Positions 17,010 to 26,017 are shown, counted from the stretch's first letter. The stretch: 64,000 nucleotides of DNA from Natrialba hulunbeirensis JCM 10989 (GCF_000337575.1 NZ_AOIM01000037.1:1-64000); one strand, 5' to 3'. Numbers and translations: made by a program. The notes: a model not told the origin generated them from the letters alone.

Positions 17010-17939
17010 ATGACACAATCACTCGACCTTACCGGCGTCTTCCCCGCAATGTGTACGCCGTTCGACGACGACCAACGCATCGACTTCGAAACACTCCAGC
17101 AGGACGCACAGCGACTCGAGGCCGCTGGCGTCGACGGCCTCGTCCCCGTCGGCTCCACCGGCGAATCCGCGACCCTGACCCACGACGAACACGTCCGCGT
17201 CGTCGAAGCCGTCATCGACGCCGTCGACGACGTCCCCGTCATCGCTGGCTCCGGATCGAACAACACGCGCGAGGCCCTGGAACTCTCGGAGCGCTCGGCC
17301 GACGCCGGCGCGGACGGGCTCCTGCTGATTTCGCCGTACTACAACAAGCCAGAACAGCGCGGCCTGGTCGACCACTACCGAACGATTGCGGATGCAGTCG
17401 ATCTGCCACAGATCGTCTACAACGTCCCCTCGCGGACGGGACAGACGATCGAACCCGACACCGCCGTCGAACTCGCGAGCCACGAGAATATCGCGGGCTA
17501 CAAGGCCGCGAGCGGCGACCTCGGCGTGATCGGCGAAATCGCAGAGCGCACGATGGACGAAGAGTTCGCCGTCCTCTCGGGCGACGATGCGATGACGCTG
17601 CCGATCATCTCGGTCGGCGGCACGGGGACGATTAGCGTCGCCGCGAACATCGAGCCCGAACGGACCTGCGCGATGGTGGGCGCGGCGCTCGACGGCGACT
17701 ACGCACGCGCACAGAACCTTCACCACGAACTCGGGCCGCTCTTCCGCGAATTGTTCGTCGAGACGAACCCGATTCCGGTCAAGGAAGCAATGCAGATCCG
17801 CGGCTACGGCCCAGCGCGGATGCGGCCGCCGCTCACCCGACTCGCCGAGGAGTACCGCGCGGATCTCGAAGCTGTCCTCGACGACCTCGAGCGCGAGACG
17901 ACTGACGTAGCAAACGCCGAACCAGAGAGCGATCGATGA
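17010..17939 (+). CDS. dapA: 4-Hydroxy-tetrahydrodipicolinate synthase
   Basis: This 309-residue enzyme condenses pyruvate with aspartate semialdehyde in the first committed step of the diaminopimelate route to lysine. Visible motifs are VPVGSTGESATLTHDEH (phosphate-like and pyruvate loop), YYNKPEQRGLVDHY, IVYNVPSRTG with the Tyr of the catalytic triad, and the Schiff-base lysine in IAGYKAASGDLG. Length is normal with a slightly extended C-terminus. Its stop overlaps the dapB start (ATGA at 17936-17939), so the genes are translationally coupled. Confidence 0.96.
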   Translation: MTQSLDLTGVFPAMCTPFDDDQRIDFETLQQDAQRLEAAGVDGLVPVGSTGESATLTHDEHVRVVEAVIDAVDDVPVIAGSGSNNTREALELSERSADAGADGLLLISPYYNKPEQRGLVDHYRTIADAVDLPQIVYNVPSRTGQTIEPDTAVELASHENIAGYKAASGDLGVIGEIAERTMDEEFAVLSGDDAMTLPIISVGGTGTISVAANIEPERTCAMVGAALDGDYARAQNLHHELGPLFRELFVETNPIPVKEAMQIRGYGPARMRPPLTRLAEEYRADLEAVLDDLERETTDVANAEPESDR

Positions 17940-18733
17940 CGGAGCCGACCCGCATCGGCGTCACCGGCGCGACCGGCCGCATGGGCCGCGAGGTCATCGC
18001 CGCCATCGCTGACCGCGAGGACTGTGCTGTCTCCTTCGCGGTCAACCGCGAGCCTGACGGCGAGACCGTCGACGGCGTCGGGATCGAGCCCGCAGCCGAG
18101 TTCGACTCGCTGCTCACCTCGCGCGAGCCCGACGTCGTCATCGACTTCACCGGTCCCGAGTCGGCACTCGAGTACGTGCAGGCCTGTACCGACGCCGACG
18201 CTGGCGACGACACCACTACAACCACCGCTTTCGTCACCGGCACCACCGGCTTCACCGACGACCAGCAGGCTGTACTCGAGTCCGCCGCCGAGTCGATTCC
18301 GGTTCTCCACGCACCCAACTTCGCGCGCGGCGTGCAGGCGCTGGTGAACGTCGTCGGCGACGCGGTCCAGAATCTGCCAGGCTACGACGTCGAACTCGTC
18401 GAGGCCCATCACAATGCGAAGCGGGACGCGCCGAGCGGGACGGCGAATCGGCTCCTCGACGAGATCGAGGCGAACGGTGAGTTCGGCGATCGAACCCATG
18501 GGCGCGAGGGCGAGGCCCCACGAGAGGAGGACGAGATCGGCGTGCACGCGATCCGTGCGGGCAACGTCACGGGCGAGCACGAGATCATCCTCGCGGGGAA
18601 CCACGAGGAGGTTCGCCTGACACACCGTGCCGAGGACCGGGGAGTTTTCGCCGCGGGCGCGGTCGACGCGGCGGTCTGGATCGCAGGAGCAAAGGCAGGA
18701 AGCTACGACTTTGCGGACGTGATCGACGCATGA
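17936..18733 (+). CDS. dapB: 4-Hydroxy-tetrahydrodipicolinate reductase
   Basis: This 265-residue NAD(P)H-dependent reductase is the second step of diaminopimelate synthesis. The nucleotide motif is GVTGATGRMGREV at about 8-20. The signature EAHHNAKRDAPSGTA, with the catalytic His pair and Lys, is intact. FVTGTTGFTDDQ and the closing HRAEDRGVFAAGAVDAA are also standard. It overlaps dapA at its start and dapD at its stop by four bases each. Confidence 0.96.
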   Translation: MTEPTRIGVTGATGRMGREVIAAIADREDCAVSFAVNREPDGETVDGVGIEPAAEFDSLLTSREPDVVIDFTGPESALEYVQACTDADAGDDTTTTTAFVTGTTGFTDDQQAVLESAAESIPVLHAPNFARGVQALVNVVGDAVQNLPGYDVELVEAHHNAKRDAPSGTANRLLDEIEANGEFGDRTHGREGEAPREEDEIGVHAIRAGNVTGEHEIILAGNHEEVRLTHRAEDRGVFAAGAVDAAVWIAGAKAGSYDFADVIDA

Positions 18734-19572
18734 GTACGAGCACACTCGAAACCGAAATCGAGGAGCTGTGGGAACGGAAACAGAACGGTGAGATCGACGC
18801 TGACTCGGCCGGTGAGGATGCCCTCGACACGCTCGAGGCGTTCCTTTCGGCACTCGAGGACGGCGAGATACGTGCCGCGGAGAAGACCGATAGCGAGTGG
18901 GAGGCCAACCAGTGGGTCAAGCAGGGAATCCTGCTCAACTTCGGCCTTCGGGAGAACCAGGCCTACGACTACGGCGGCGTCGACCACTACGACGTGCTGC
19001 CACTGCGCGAAACCGACGACCTCGGTGCACGTGGCACCCGGAATACGCCGGACGGAACGACGATCCGCCGCGGGGCCTACCTCGGCTCGGACTGCATCAT
19101 GATGAGTCCGAGCTTCGTCAACATCGGCGCACACATCGGTGACGGGACGCTCGTCGACTCCTGTGACACTGTCGGCTCGTGCGCCCAGATCGGCGAGGAC
19201 GTCAAACTCGGCGCGAACACGCTCATCGGCGGCGTGCTGGAGCCGGTCGAGAGCGCGCCGGTCATCGTCGAGGACAACGTCTCGCTCGGCGCCGGCTGTC
19301 GCGTCACCAGCGGCTTCGTCGTCGGTGAGAACAGCGTCGTCGGCGAGAACACCCTGCTGACGCCGCGGATTCCGGTCTACGACCTCGTCGAAGAGGAGGT
19401 GCTGTACGGTGAACTGCCCGCGAACCGCCGTGCGTTCACCCGATTCGTCGAATCCTCGGTCAGCGACCACGACCTTTTCGAGGGCGGCGCGTACAAGCCC
19501 GCCGTCGTCGCCACCGACCTCGAGACGGAGACGCTCGAGGCGACCGAGCGCGAGGACGCGCTGCGCGAGTAA
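18730..19572 (+). CDS. dapD: Tetrahydrodipicolinate N-succinyltransferase
   Basis: This 280-residue acyltransferase uses succinyl-CoA, so the organism uses the succinylase branch of lysine synthesis, consistent with dapE nearby. The central part is a left-handed beta-helix of hexapeptide repeats, including GAYLGSDCIMMSPSFVNIGAHIG and VIVEDNVSLGAGCRVTSGFVVG. The N-terminal helical domain (about 1-100) is typical of the DapD family. The ATGA overlap with dapB shows tight coupling. Confidence 0.95.
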   Translation: MSTSTLETEIEELWERKQNGEIDADSAGEDALDTLEAFLSALEDGEIRAAEKTDSEWEANQWVKQGILLNFGLRENQAYDYGGVDHYDVLPLRETDDLGARGTRNTPDGTTIRRGAYLGSDCIMMSPSFVNIGAHIGDGTLVDSCDTVGSCAQIGEDVKLGANTLIGGVLEPVESAPVIVEDNVSLGAGCRVTSGFVVGENSVVGENTLLTPRIPVYDLVEEEVLYGELPANRRAFTRFVESSVSDHDLFEGGAYKPAVVATDLETETLEATEREDALRE

Positions 19573-19662
19573 TTCCGAACCGGTTCGAACCCGACCGTTT
19601 TCCGCGAGTTCTCCGGCACCGCCGATACGAGTCCACTTCCCGCCGCGCCGTGAACAGTGTGT

Positions 19663-20442
19663 ATGGCGCGACCACAATCTTCTCTGCCACCCGTCGGTCT
19701 CGGTACGATGGGGATCGACGACCCCGGCGTGATCGAGACGGCACTCGAGTACGGCTACAGACATCTCGACACGGCACAGGTGTACGGCAACGAGGCCGTC
19801 GTTGGCGACGGACTGGCTCAAAGTTCTGTTCCGCGTGAGGACGTCACTGTCGCGACGAAGGTCTGGGCCGACAGTCTCGCGCCGGACGACGTGCACCGAA
19901 CGACCGAGGAGAGTCTCGACAGATTGGGACTCGAGTTCGTCGACCTGCTGTACGTTCACCGCCCCATCGAGACGTACGATCCCGAGGCGACGCTGCCAGC
20001 GTTCGAGGAACTGCAGGCTGCAGGCACCATCGACGGCATCGGCGTGAGCAACTTTTCGTGCGACGAACTCGAGACGGCCCAGTCCGTTCTCGACACGCCG
20101 ATTGCGGCCCATCAGATCGAGTACCACCCGCTGTTTCAGCCCGAGGAGTTGCTCGCGCACGCCCGCGAGTACGATTATCCGTTCGTGGCGTACTCGCCGC
20201 TCGCGAACGGTCGAGCACGGGAGATCGACGAAGTCGTCGATGTCGCCGAGAGTCACGACGCGACACCTGAGGCGGTCTGTCTCGCGTGGCTGCTGGCGAA
20301 AGACGGCGTCGTGACGATCCCGAAATCGAGCAGCGCCGACCACCTCCGGGCGAATCTCGAGGCACAGGAGCTCGAGCTCTCGCCTGCCGAGTGCGAGCGA
20401 ATCGACGCGATTGACCGAACCGAAGAGCTGTTTCCGGAGTGA
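19663..20442 (+). CDS. Aldo/keto reductase
   Basis: This 259-residue NADPH-dependent oxidoreductase has the tetrad residues of the family. The Asp and Tyr are in YRHLDTAQVYGNE, the Lys in VATKVWADS, and the His in DLLYVHRPI. IGVSNFSCDEL, YHPLFQPEELLAHA and IPKSSSADHLRANL (coenzyme loop) follow in order. The substrate is unknown. It is inserted between dapD and lysA in the same direction. It has no known step in lysine synthesis, so its position may be incidental. The ATG at 19663 is chosen over the GTG at 19657. Confidence 0.9.
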   Translation: MARPQSSLPPVGLGTMGIDDPGVIETALEYGYRHLDTAQVYGNEAVVGDGLAQSSVPREDVTVATKVWADSLAPDDVHRTTEESLDRLGLEFVDLLYVHRPIETYDPEATLPAFEELQAAGTIDGIGVSNFSCDELETAQSVLDTPIAAHQIEYHPLFQPEELLAHAREYDYPFVAYSPLANGRAREIDEVVDVAESHDATPEAVCLAWLLAKDGVVTIPKSSSADHLRANLEAQELELSPAECERIDAIDRTEELFPE

Positions 20443-20503
20443 ACGGGGGCCACGACTGCCCGAATCCAAACCCTTGACTGCTCCCGGTCACTTGTGGTGA
20501 CCA

Positions 20504-21739
20504 ATGACCGATCTCGCGGATTCGCCGGCCGTTCGCCGGCTCGCTGACTGGGATCACGACCGACTCGCATCCCTCGCCGAGGAGTACGACACGCCGCTGT
20601 ACGTGACCGACCTCGACCGGGTCAAAGCGAACTACACCCGCTTCGCGTCGGCGTTCCCCGACGCCGAGGTCATGTACGCCGCGAAGGCGCACACAGGGAA
20701 GGCGGTTCTCGAGGCAGTTCTCGAGGCCGGCGGCGAGATCGAGTGTGCCGCCTGGGGCGAACTCCAGCGCTCGATCGACGCCGGCGCGGACCCGAACACG
20801 CTCCAGTACACCGCCGTCAACCCGCCGGATCACGACTTGGACTACGCGACTGATCTTGCCGCCGACAACCCGGGCCTGACGATCACTATCGGCGCAACTG
20901 ACACCCTCGACCGCCTGCAAGCGCGCGACTACGACGGCCGGATCGCCATCCGAATCAACCCCGGAATTGGGACGGGCCACCACGAGAAGGTCGCCACCGG
21001 CGCGGACGCAAAGTTCGGGATCCCCTACGAGCGCGTCCCCGAGGTCGCAGACCGCGTCCGCGAGGAGTTCGACCTCGTCGGCCTCCACGCCCACGCGGGC
21101 AGCGGCGTTCTGACGGAGGGACTCGAGGAACATTGCCGCGCAATCGAACGCGTCGGCGAGATGGCTCGCCGCGTCGGCGACGACGAACTCGAGTTCGTTG
21201 ACGTGGGCGGCGGCTACGGTGTCCCCTACCGCGAGGACGACGAGCCACTCGACCTCGAGAAGACCTCGAACATGGTCCGCGACGCCGTCGGCGACATCGA
21301 GGCCACACTCAAACTCGAACCGGGTCGATATGTCGTCGCCGACGCTTCGGTTATCCTGAGCGAGGTGAACACGATCAAGGAGGCTCCGGACACCACGGTC
21401 GTCGGTATCGACGCCAGCCTGGCGACACTGATCCGACCGGCGATGTTCGGCTCCTACCATCCGATGTACAACGTCAGCGCGCCCGATCGCGAGCCCCACG
21501 AGGTCACCGTCGGCGGCCCGGTCTGTACCAGCGCGGACGTCTTCGCCCACGACCGGCCGATCGCCCGCCCGGAGCGCGAGGACATCATCGCCATCGGGAA
21601 CGCGGGCTCCTACGGCTACGAACTCGCGAGCCAGTTCCACTCCCAGCCCCGGCCAGCAGAGGTTGCACTCGAGAACGGCGAGGCGCGCGTCGTGCGCCGG
21701 CGGGAGACGCTCGAGGACGTAACCCGCGTCGAGCAATAG
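20504..21739 (+). CDS. lysA: Diaminopimelate decarboxylase
   Basis: This 411-residue PLP enzyme converts meso-diaminopimelate to lysine. The PLP-binding lysine is in VMYAAKAHTGKAV at about residue 63. The barrel has LHAHAGSGVLTEG, and the phosphate-binding region has VDVGGGYGVPY. The C-terminal barrel has VGGPVCTSADVFAHDR, with the active-site Cys of the partner subunit, and GNAGSYGYELASQF. In haloarchaea lysA is commonly followed at once by dapF. Here the next 1.4 kb lacks it. Confidence 0.95.
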   Translation: MTDLADSPAVRRLADWDHDRLASLAEEYDTPLYVTDLDRVKANYTRFASAFPDAEVMYAAKAHTGKAVLEAVLEAGGEIECAAWGELQRSIDAGADPNTLQYTAVNPPDHDLDYATDLAADNPGLTITIGATDTLDRLQARDYDGRIAIRINPGIGTGHHEKVATGADAKFGIPYERVPEVADRVREEFDLVGLHAHAGSGVLTEGLEEHCRAIERVGEMARRVGDDELEFVDVGGGYGVPYREDDEPLDLEKTSNMVRDAVGDIEATLKLEPGRYVVADASVILSEVNTIKEAPDTTVVGIDASLATLIRPAMFGSYHPMYNVSAPDREPHEVTVGGPVCTSADVFAHDRPIARPEREDIIAIGNAGSYGYELASQFHSQPRPAEVALENGEARVVRRRETLEDVTRVEQ

Positions 21740-21845
21740 TTACAGGCTATCACGCTGCTGGACTCGTGTTGAGTTCGGTTCCTTTGTCGCTCACTTGCGT
21801 GAGTACTTTGCAAACAGAGTGTGGTTTCAACAGTACCTGGGGCCA

Positions 21846-21854
21846 AAACTTATC
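21846..21854 (+). promoter_or_regulatory. Candidate TATA box of the exported protein gene
   Basis: AAACTTATC is about 31 bases before the ATG at 21882, suggesting that this gene has its own promoter inside the lysine operon. Confidence 0.4.
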
Positions 21855-21881
21855 ACCAATGGGAATTTCTGTTAGTGTGTA

Positions 21882-22898
21882 ATGTCTCGGGAACGAAACC
21901 CAGAACGTGATACGATGGACCGGATATCTAATAACCGATGGACTCAATCACGTCGGTCGGCCATCAAATCCCTTGGTGCTGGGGCGATCGGTGCAGTAGC
22001 GATTCCAAGCAGTATCGCAGCTATCGACGAAACGAACGCCGACGGCGGGTCAGCCAATCAAACGGACCCGGTGGTCGAACTTGACCTCCCATCGGACCCA
22101 CATACAATCCCAGGCGATGGCGTACCAACCATCGCTACGGACGACTCGTACTCGTGGGACTTCGAGCACACGCCCGGTGAAGGGTGGCATTACGGACGAG
22201 AAAGAACGAGTCGAGACGGTGCTGGAGAGCGAATTGAGTACGCAACAGGTGGGGCCCGTGCACGAATGAGTGGATCGAGGTGGAGTACACGTGAATTCGC
22301 ACAGGCGTACGTTGGGTACTTCGACTTTGTTGCGGAGACGGAGACCATCCTGTTCGATGCGGTAATCGACATTGATGCTACACTGGAGCGTGATACGATC
22401 ATTGGCGCTGCAGCGGACGGAGACGTTCCGGATGAAGAAACCTCTGAGGACACTAAGGATACGAATGTGACAGATGGTGACGGACCAGCAGAGGCGAACG
22501 GTACGTCAGGCGAGGCCGCTGCTCCACAAGCAATCCCGATCGCACTCGGAACTGCCAGCTTGCTAACTGGATTGGCAGGACTGCAAGATTCAAGCAACCA
22601 CGTCGGGTTCGAAATCGGCTACTTCATGCAGAATCTTTCGCGAGGATCGAACCTGACTCGGGACGAATCGAGAGGGGATATCTATGATGAGACGCTAACG
22701 AGTGACGGCGAAGCCGAAGTTGATGACCGTTTCCAGCGACGGCAGGAAGTCGGTGATCTCATTCCGGGCGACACGTACCGCATTGGCGTCGCATACGGTG
22801 GTTCGATGTCCGGTATTCGCCGCTCATCGAACCACTTCGAAATGCTCTCTGACGATCACATGCTTGAACACGAACACTTCAGCGTCGAGGGACGATAG
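21882..22898 (+). CDS. Exported protein with Tat signal, unknown, low GC
   Basis: This 338-residue protein is not recognised. The N-terminus carries a twin-arginine signal, SRRSAIKSLGAGAIGAVAIPSSIAA, at about residues 23-47, without a lipobox. The mature part is acidic, with a DGDVPDEETSEDTKDTN-type linker and one hydrophobic stretch, IPIALGTASLLTGLAGL. Base composition is clearly lower in GC than the flanking dap genes. It may thus have been gained by transfer. It occupies the place where dapF is normally found. It could be a cell-surface protein; no enzymatic motif is visible. Confidence 0.7.
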   Translation: MSRERNPERDTMDRISNNRWTQSRRSAIKSLGAGAIGAVAIPSSIAAIDETNADGGSANQTDPVVELDLPSDPHTIPGDGVPTIATDDSYSWDFEHTPGEGWHYGRERTSRDGAGERIEYATGGARARMSGSRWSTREFAQAYVGYFDFVAETETILFDAVIDIDATLERDTIIGAAADGDVPDEETSEDTKDTNVTDGDGPAEANGTSGEAAAPQAIPIALGTASLLTGLAGLQDSSNHVGFEIGYFMQNLSRGSNLTRDESRGDIYDETLTSDGEAEVDDRFQRRQEVGDLIPGDTYRIGVAYGGSMSGIRRSSNHFEMLSDDHMLEHEHFSVEGR

Positions 22899-22955
22899 CA
22901 CTCTCGCGTCGATTTTATCCACGAACCTTCCCTCGTTGGACCGGGAAGCTAGAAT

Positions 22956-22975
22956 CTCGCCTTCCGAAAGGCGAG
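22956..22975. repeat. Hairpin, possible scar of an IS200/IS605-type end
   Basis: CTCGCCTT-CCGA-AAGGCGAG is a perfect 8-base stem preceded by GGACCGGGAAGCTAGAATCT. A hairpin after GACCGGGAAGC is reminiscent of the right end of haloarchaeal IS1341/IS605-group elements. Read in the plus frame, the bases give LDREARISPSERRGG, which resembles a transposase tail. No transposase gene is present. Confidence 0.4.
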
Positions 22976-23127
22976 GGGGAACGGAGCGTTCGTCCGCAGA
23001 AATCACTCGAGGTAATCGTCCGTCCGCAGTTTCTTTTTCAGACGATGAAGAACGCGCTTATCACTCCCCAACCAAAACTGCAGGTATCGTCGGTTGTCGA
23101 CGCTAGCAACAGTCGATCTAAGATGCT

Positions 23128-24216
23128 ATGAACTTCGACATTGAGACTTTCCACGCCGACGCGGTGCAGATTCCGTCCCACGATGACGTCGTCGAGATGC
23201 GCGAGTTCCTGCTCGAGACGCTTCGAGACGCCGACCTCGAGCCGGAGGTAGACGACCTCGGGAACGTGCTGGCGACGCGCGGGGACGACACAGGCGCTGG
23301 TGCGCACATCGTCCTCAACACCCACATCGACACCGTCCCGCCACACGTCCCCTACGAGCGCGACAGCGGCGTCGTCCGGGGACGCGGGGCCTGCGACGCG
23401 AAAGGGCCACTCGCCGCGCTACTCGCTGCCTTCCTGCGAACCGAACCCGAAACCGGGACGCTCACGCTCGCGATCACCACCGACGAAGAGACGCTGATGA
23501 CCGGCGCTGCGGGACTGCAGGACCGCCTCTCGGCGGACGGCTACATCATCGGCGAACCGACCGGCCTCGACGTCTGTATCGCCGCCCGCGGCCAGTGTGA
23601 GGGCACCGTCACCATCGAGGGCGAGAGCGGCCACGCCGCGAGCGTTCCCGTAGCACACAACCCGATCAACGCGCTCTCGCACGTACTCGAGTCCCTCCGC
23701 GAGTACGACGCCGTCGCGGGCCCCGGTGCGGACGATGTGCTCGGCGAGCCGAAGCTAACGCCGACCGTACTCGAGGGCGGCGAGGCGTCGAATCGCGTTC
23801 CAGAGCGCTGTCGGCTCACGTTCGATCGTCGGAGCGTCCCGCCGGAGACGAGCGAGTCCTTCCGTGCGGAACTGGAGGCGTTTCTCGCGGATCGGCTGCC
23901 GAGCAACCTCGCAGTCGATGTCTCGGTCGATCTCATCCGCCCCGATACGCCGTTCCCCCAGGCGTTCGTGACCGACGAGGAGGCCGATCTGGTGCGAACG
24001 CTGCAGGACGCAAGCGGCGGCGAGGTGCGGCCGTTCGGGGCGGCAACCGAGGCTGGCTTCTTCGCGGCCGACGCGCCGACGGTCGTCTTCGGTCCGGGTG
24101 TTCTCGCAGATGAAGAGGGTGCCGTCGCTCACGCCGAGCGCGAGTACGTGCGACTCTCAGCTGTCGAGGCTGCGGCTGACGCAGTCGAGAAGACGCTGGC
24201 TGGGCTCGTCGGCTGA
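23128..24216 (+). CDS. dapE: Succinyl-diaminopimelate desuccinylase
   Basis: This 362-residue M20 zinc hydrolase removes succinate to give LL-diaminopimelate. Motifs are VLNTHIDTVPPHVPY (first metal ligands), GRGACDAKGPLAALLAAFL (bridging Asp), ITTDEETLMTGAAGLQ (catalytic Glu) and IIGEPTGLDVCIAARGQ. The lid domain carries the conserved His in GESGHAASVP. Its product needs an epimerase (DapF) before LysA can act, and that gene is not here. The 229 bases upstream hold the hairpin described separately. Confidence 0.92.
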   Translation: MNFDIETFHADAVQIPSHDDVVEMREFLLETLRDADLEPEVDDLGNVLATRGDDTGAGAHIVLNTHIDTVPPHVPYERDSGVVRGRGACDAKGPLAALLAAFLRTEPETGTLTLAITTDEETLMTGAAGLQDRLSADGYIIGEPTGLDVCIAARGQCEGTVTIEGESGHAASVPVAHNPINALSHVLESLREYDAVAGPGADDVLGEPKLTPTVLEGGEASNRVPERCRLTFDRRSVPPETSESFRAELEAFLADRLPSNLAVDVSVDLIRPDTPFPQAFVTDEEADLVRTLQDASGGEVRPFGAATEAGFFAADAPTVVFGPGVLADEEGAVAHAEREYVRLSAVEAAADAVEKTLAGLVG

Positions 24217-24242
24217 GCGGTAGCGGTACCGCAGAACACTGC

Positions 24243-24341
24243 TCACCACCGCGTCGAAATGTACAACAGCGCGATCATGCACAGGATCGCGATGAGAAAG
24301 AGGATCGCGGTGGCGATTTCGGGGAAGAGGCGCTCGACCAT
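24243..24341 (-). CDS. 32-residue membrane micro-protein
   Basis: This short frame reads MVERLFPEIATAILFLIAIL and then CMIALLYISTRW before TGA. It predicts a single membrane helix (about 8-27) with charged or aromatic ends, a layout common in small membrane proteins. The frame has GC-rich third positions and ends 27 bases past the dapE stop on the opposite strand. No homologue is known to me. No clear TATA box was found, so it remains a candidate. Confidence 0.45.
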   Translation of the reverse strand: MVERLFPEIATAILFLIAILCMIALLYISTRW

Positions 24342-24400
24342 AGTCGAGCGTTGGGAGTCGAGCGCCAAATCGGTACTGATTCACGGGTTTGACGTTCGTC

Positions 24401-24491
24401 GGTTGGCGGTTGGCGGTTGGCGGTTGACGGTTGACGGTTGACGGTTGACGGTTGACGGTTGACGGTTGACGGTTGACGGTTGACGGTTAGC
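24401..24491. repeat. Tandem 7-base repeat, 13 copies
   Basis: The tract has three copies of GGTTGGC (24401-24421), nine of GGTTGAC (24422-24484) and one GGTTAGC (24485-24491), without interruption. It lies between the micro-protein gene and the purB stop. The perfect nine-copy block suggests recent slippage. It is too short and spacer-free to be a CRISPR. Confidence 0.95.
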
Positions 24492-24522
24492 GGCGAGTAT
24501 CGTCTCAGTCGCCAATGCCGTT

Positions 24523-25911
24523 TCAGTCTTCGATGTCGTCGACCAGCCCAGCCGCAATACCGGTGTATCCCGCCGGTGTCAGCTCGGCGAGTTCCTCGCG
24601 CACGTCCTCGTCCACGTCGAGGTCCGCGAACAGCTCCTGGAAGTCCTCGAGTGTCACGTCCTTCCCGCGGGTGAGCGCCTTCACCTGTTCGTAGGCATCT
24701 TCCTGGCCCTCGCGGCGGAGAATCGTCTGGACTGCCTCGCCGATAATTTCTGGTGTGGACTCGAGTGCCTCGCGCATGACGTGCTCGTTGGGGACGACCT
24801 TCTCGAGGCCGGCGGCGGTCTTCGAGTAGCCGATCAGGCAGTGGGCGAAGGCGGCACCGATGTTGCGCTTGACGGTCGAATCGGAGAGGTCGCGCTGGAG
24901 CCGCGAGGTGGTGACGTAGTCGCCGAGGAACGTGAGATCGGAGTTGGCCTTCGAGAGGTTGCCCTCGCTGTTTTCGAAGTCGATCGGGTTGACCTTGTGG
25001 GGCATCGTCGACGACCCCGTCTCACCTTCGACGGCCTCCTGGCCGAGGTAACGGTCGGAGACGTACAGCCACATGTCCAGATCGAGGTCGAGCAGCACGC
25101 TGTTTACGCGTCCGAACGCGTCGAACAGCGCCGCGAGGTCGTCACAGGGGTTGACCTGCGTCGTGAGTTCGGTGAACTCGAGTCCGAGGCCGGTGACGAA
25201 CTCGGCGGCAAAGGACTGCCAGTCGACGTCGGGGTAGGCGGCGATGTGGGCCGCGTAGGTTCCCGACGCGCCGCCGAGCTTGCCCGAGAGGTTGTCTGTC
25301 GCCGTGCGGATCTGCCCGGTCGCTTTTCCGAGTCGGGCGGCGTAGACGGCCAGTTCCTTGCCGAAAGTCGTGGGCGTCGCGGGCTGGCCGTGGGTCCGTG
25401 CGAGCATCGGCAGATCACGGTACTCGCGTGCCATCTCGGCGAGCGTATCCTGCACGTCGTACAGTGCCGGCAGCAACACCTCGTCGACGGCGTCGCGGAC
25501 GAGCAGCCGGTGGGCGAGGTTGTTCACGTCCTCACTGGTCAGCCCGAAGTGGATCCACGCGGAGGCGTCGCTGTCCTCGGGCAGCCGGTGGCGGACGAAG
25601 TACTCGACGGCTTTCACGTCGTGGTTCGTCGCCTCGAACTCCTCGTGGCCCGTAGTTTCGAGTTTCTTGATCAGCCGGGCGTCCTCCTCGGCGAAGTGCT
25701 TGTACAGCCCCCGAAGCGTCTCGCGCTCGTCGAGGTCGAGTTCGAGCGGCGTCGCCTCGAGGTCGGCCAGGGCGATCAGGTACTCGACTTCGACGCGAAC
25801 GCGAGCGCGCATGAGCGCGGCCTCGCTGGCGTACGGCGAGAGCCGTTCCGTTCGGTTGCCGTAGCGCCCGTCGAGCGGCGAGACCGCGTACAGTGCGTCG
25901 GTGTCGGTCAT
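24523..25911 (-). CDS. purB: Adenylosuccinate lyase
   Basis: This 462-residue member of the fumarase/aspartase family acts twice in purine synthesis, splitting SAICAR and adenylosuccinate with release of fumarate. The start at 25911 gives MTDTDALYAVSPLDGRYGNR, the usual PurB beginning. HFGLTSEDVNNLAHRLL and ARTHGQPATPTTFGKEL carry conserved His residues. The signature loop is GSSTMPHKVNPIDFENSEGN at about 289-308. The much longer open frame upstream is antisense to purNH. It is divergent from purNH across a 176-base gap with a palindrome. Confidence 0.96.
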   Translation of the reverse strand: MTDTDALYAVSPLDGRYGNRTERLSPYASEAALMRARVRVEVEYLIALADLEATPLELDLDERETLRGLYKHFAEEDARLIKKLETTGHEEFEATNHDVKAVEYFVRHRLPEDSDASAWIHFGLTSEDVNNLAHRLLVRDAVDEVLLPALYDVQDTLAEMAREYRDLPMLARTHGQPATPTTFGKELAVYAARLGKATGQIRTATDNLSGKLGGASGTYAAHIAAYPDVDWQSFAAEFVTGLGLEFTELTTQVNPCDDLAALFDAFGRVNSVLLDLDLDMWLYVSDRYLGQEAVEGETGSSTMPHKVNPIDFENSEGNLSKANSDLTFLGDYVTTSRLQRDLSDSTVKRNIGAAFAHCLIGYSKTAAGLEKVVPNEHVMREALESTPEIIGEAVQTILRREGQEDAYEQVKALTRGKDVTLEDFQELFADLDVDEDVREELAELTPAGYTGIAAGLVDDIED

Positions 25912-26017
25912 TGTCCGAGAGTTTCCAGCGCCGTGCAAAAGAGTGTCGAAACGCGAGTGCGGTTCGGCCACGACTGTGTATACCTCCTCGAACAAAACAT
26001 GATATAGGTGATTTTTG

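Noticed and set aside
24401-24491. Possible CRISPR array
   Set aside because: Units of 7 bases with no spacers; the arrays at 41854 and 43481 are also spacer-free.
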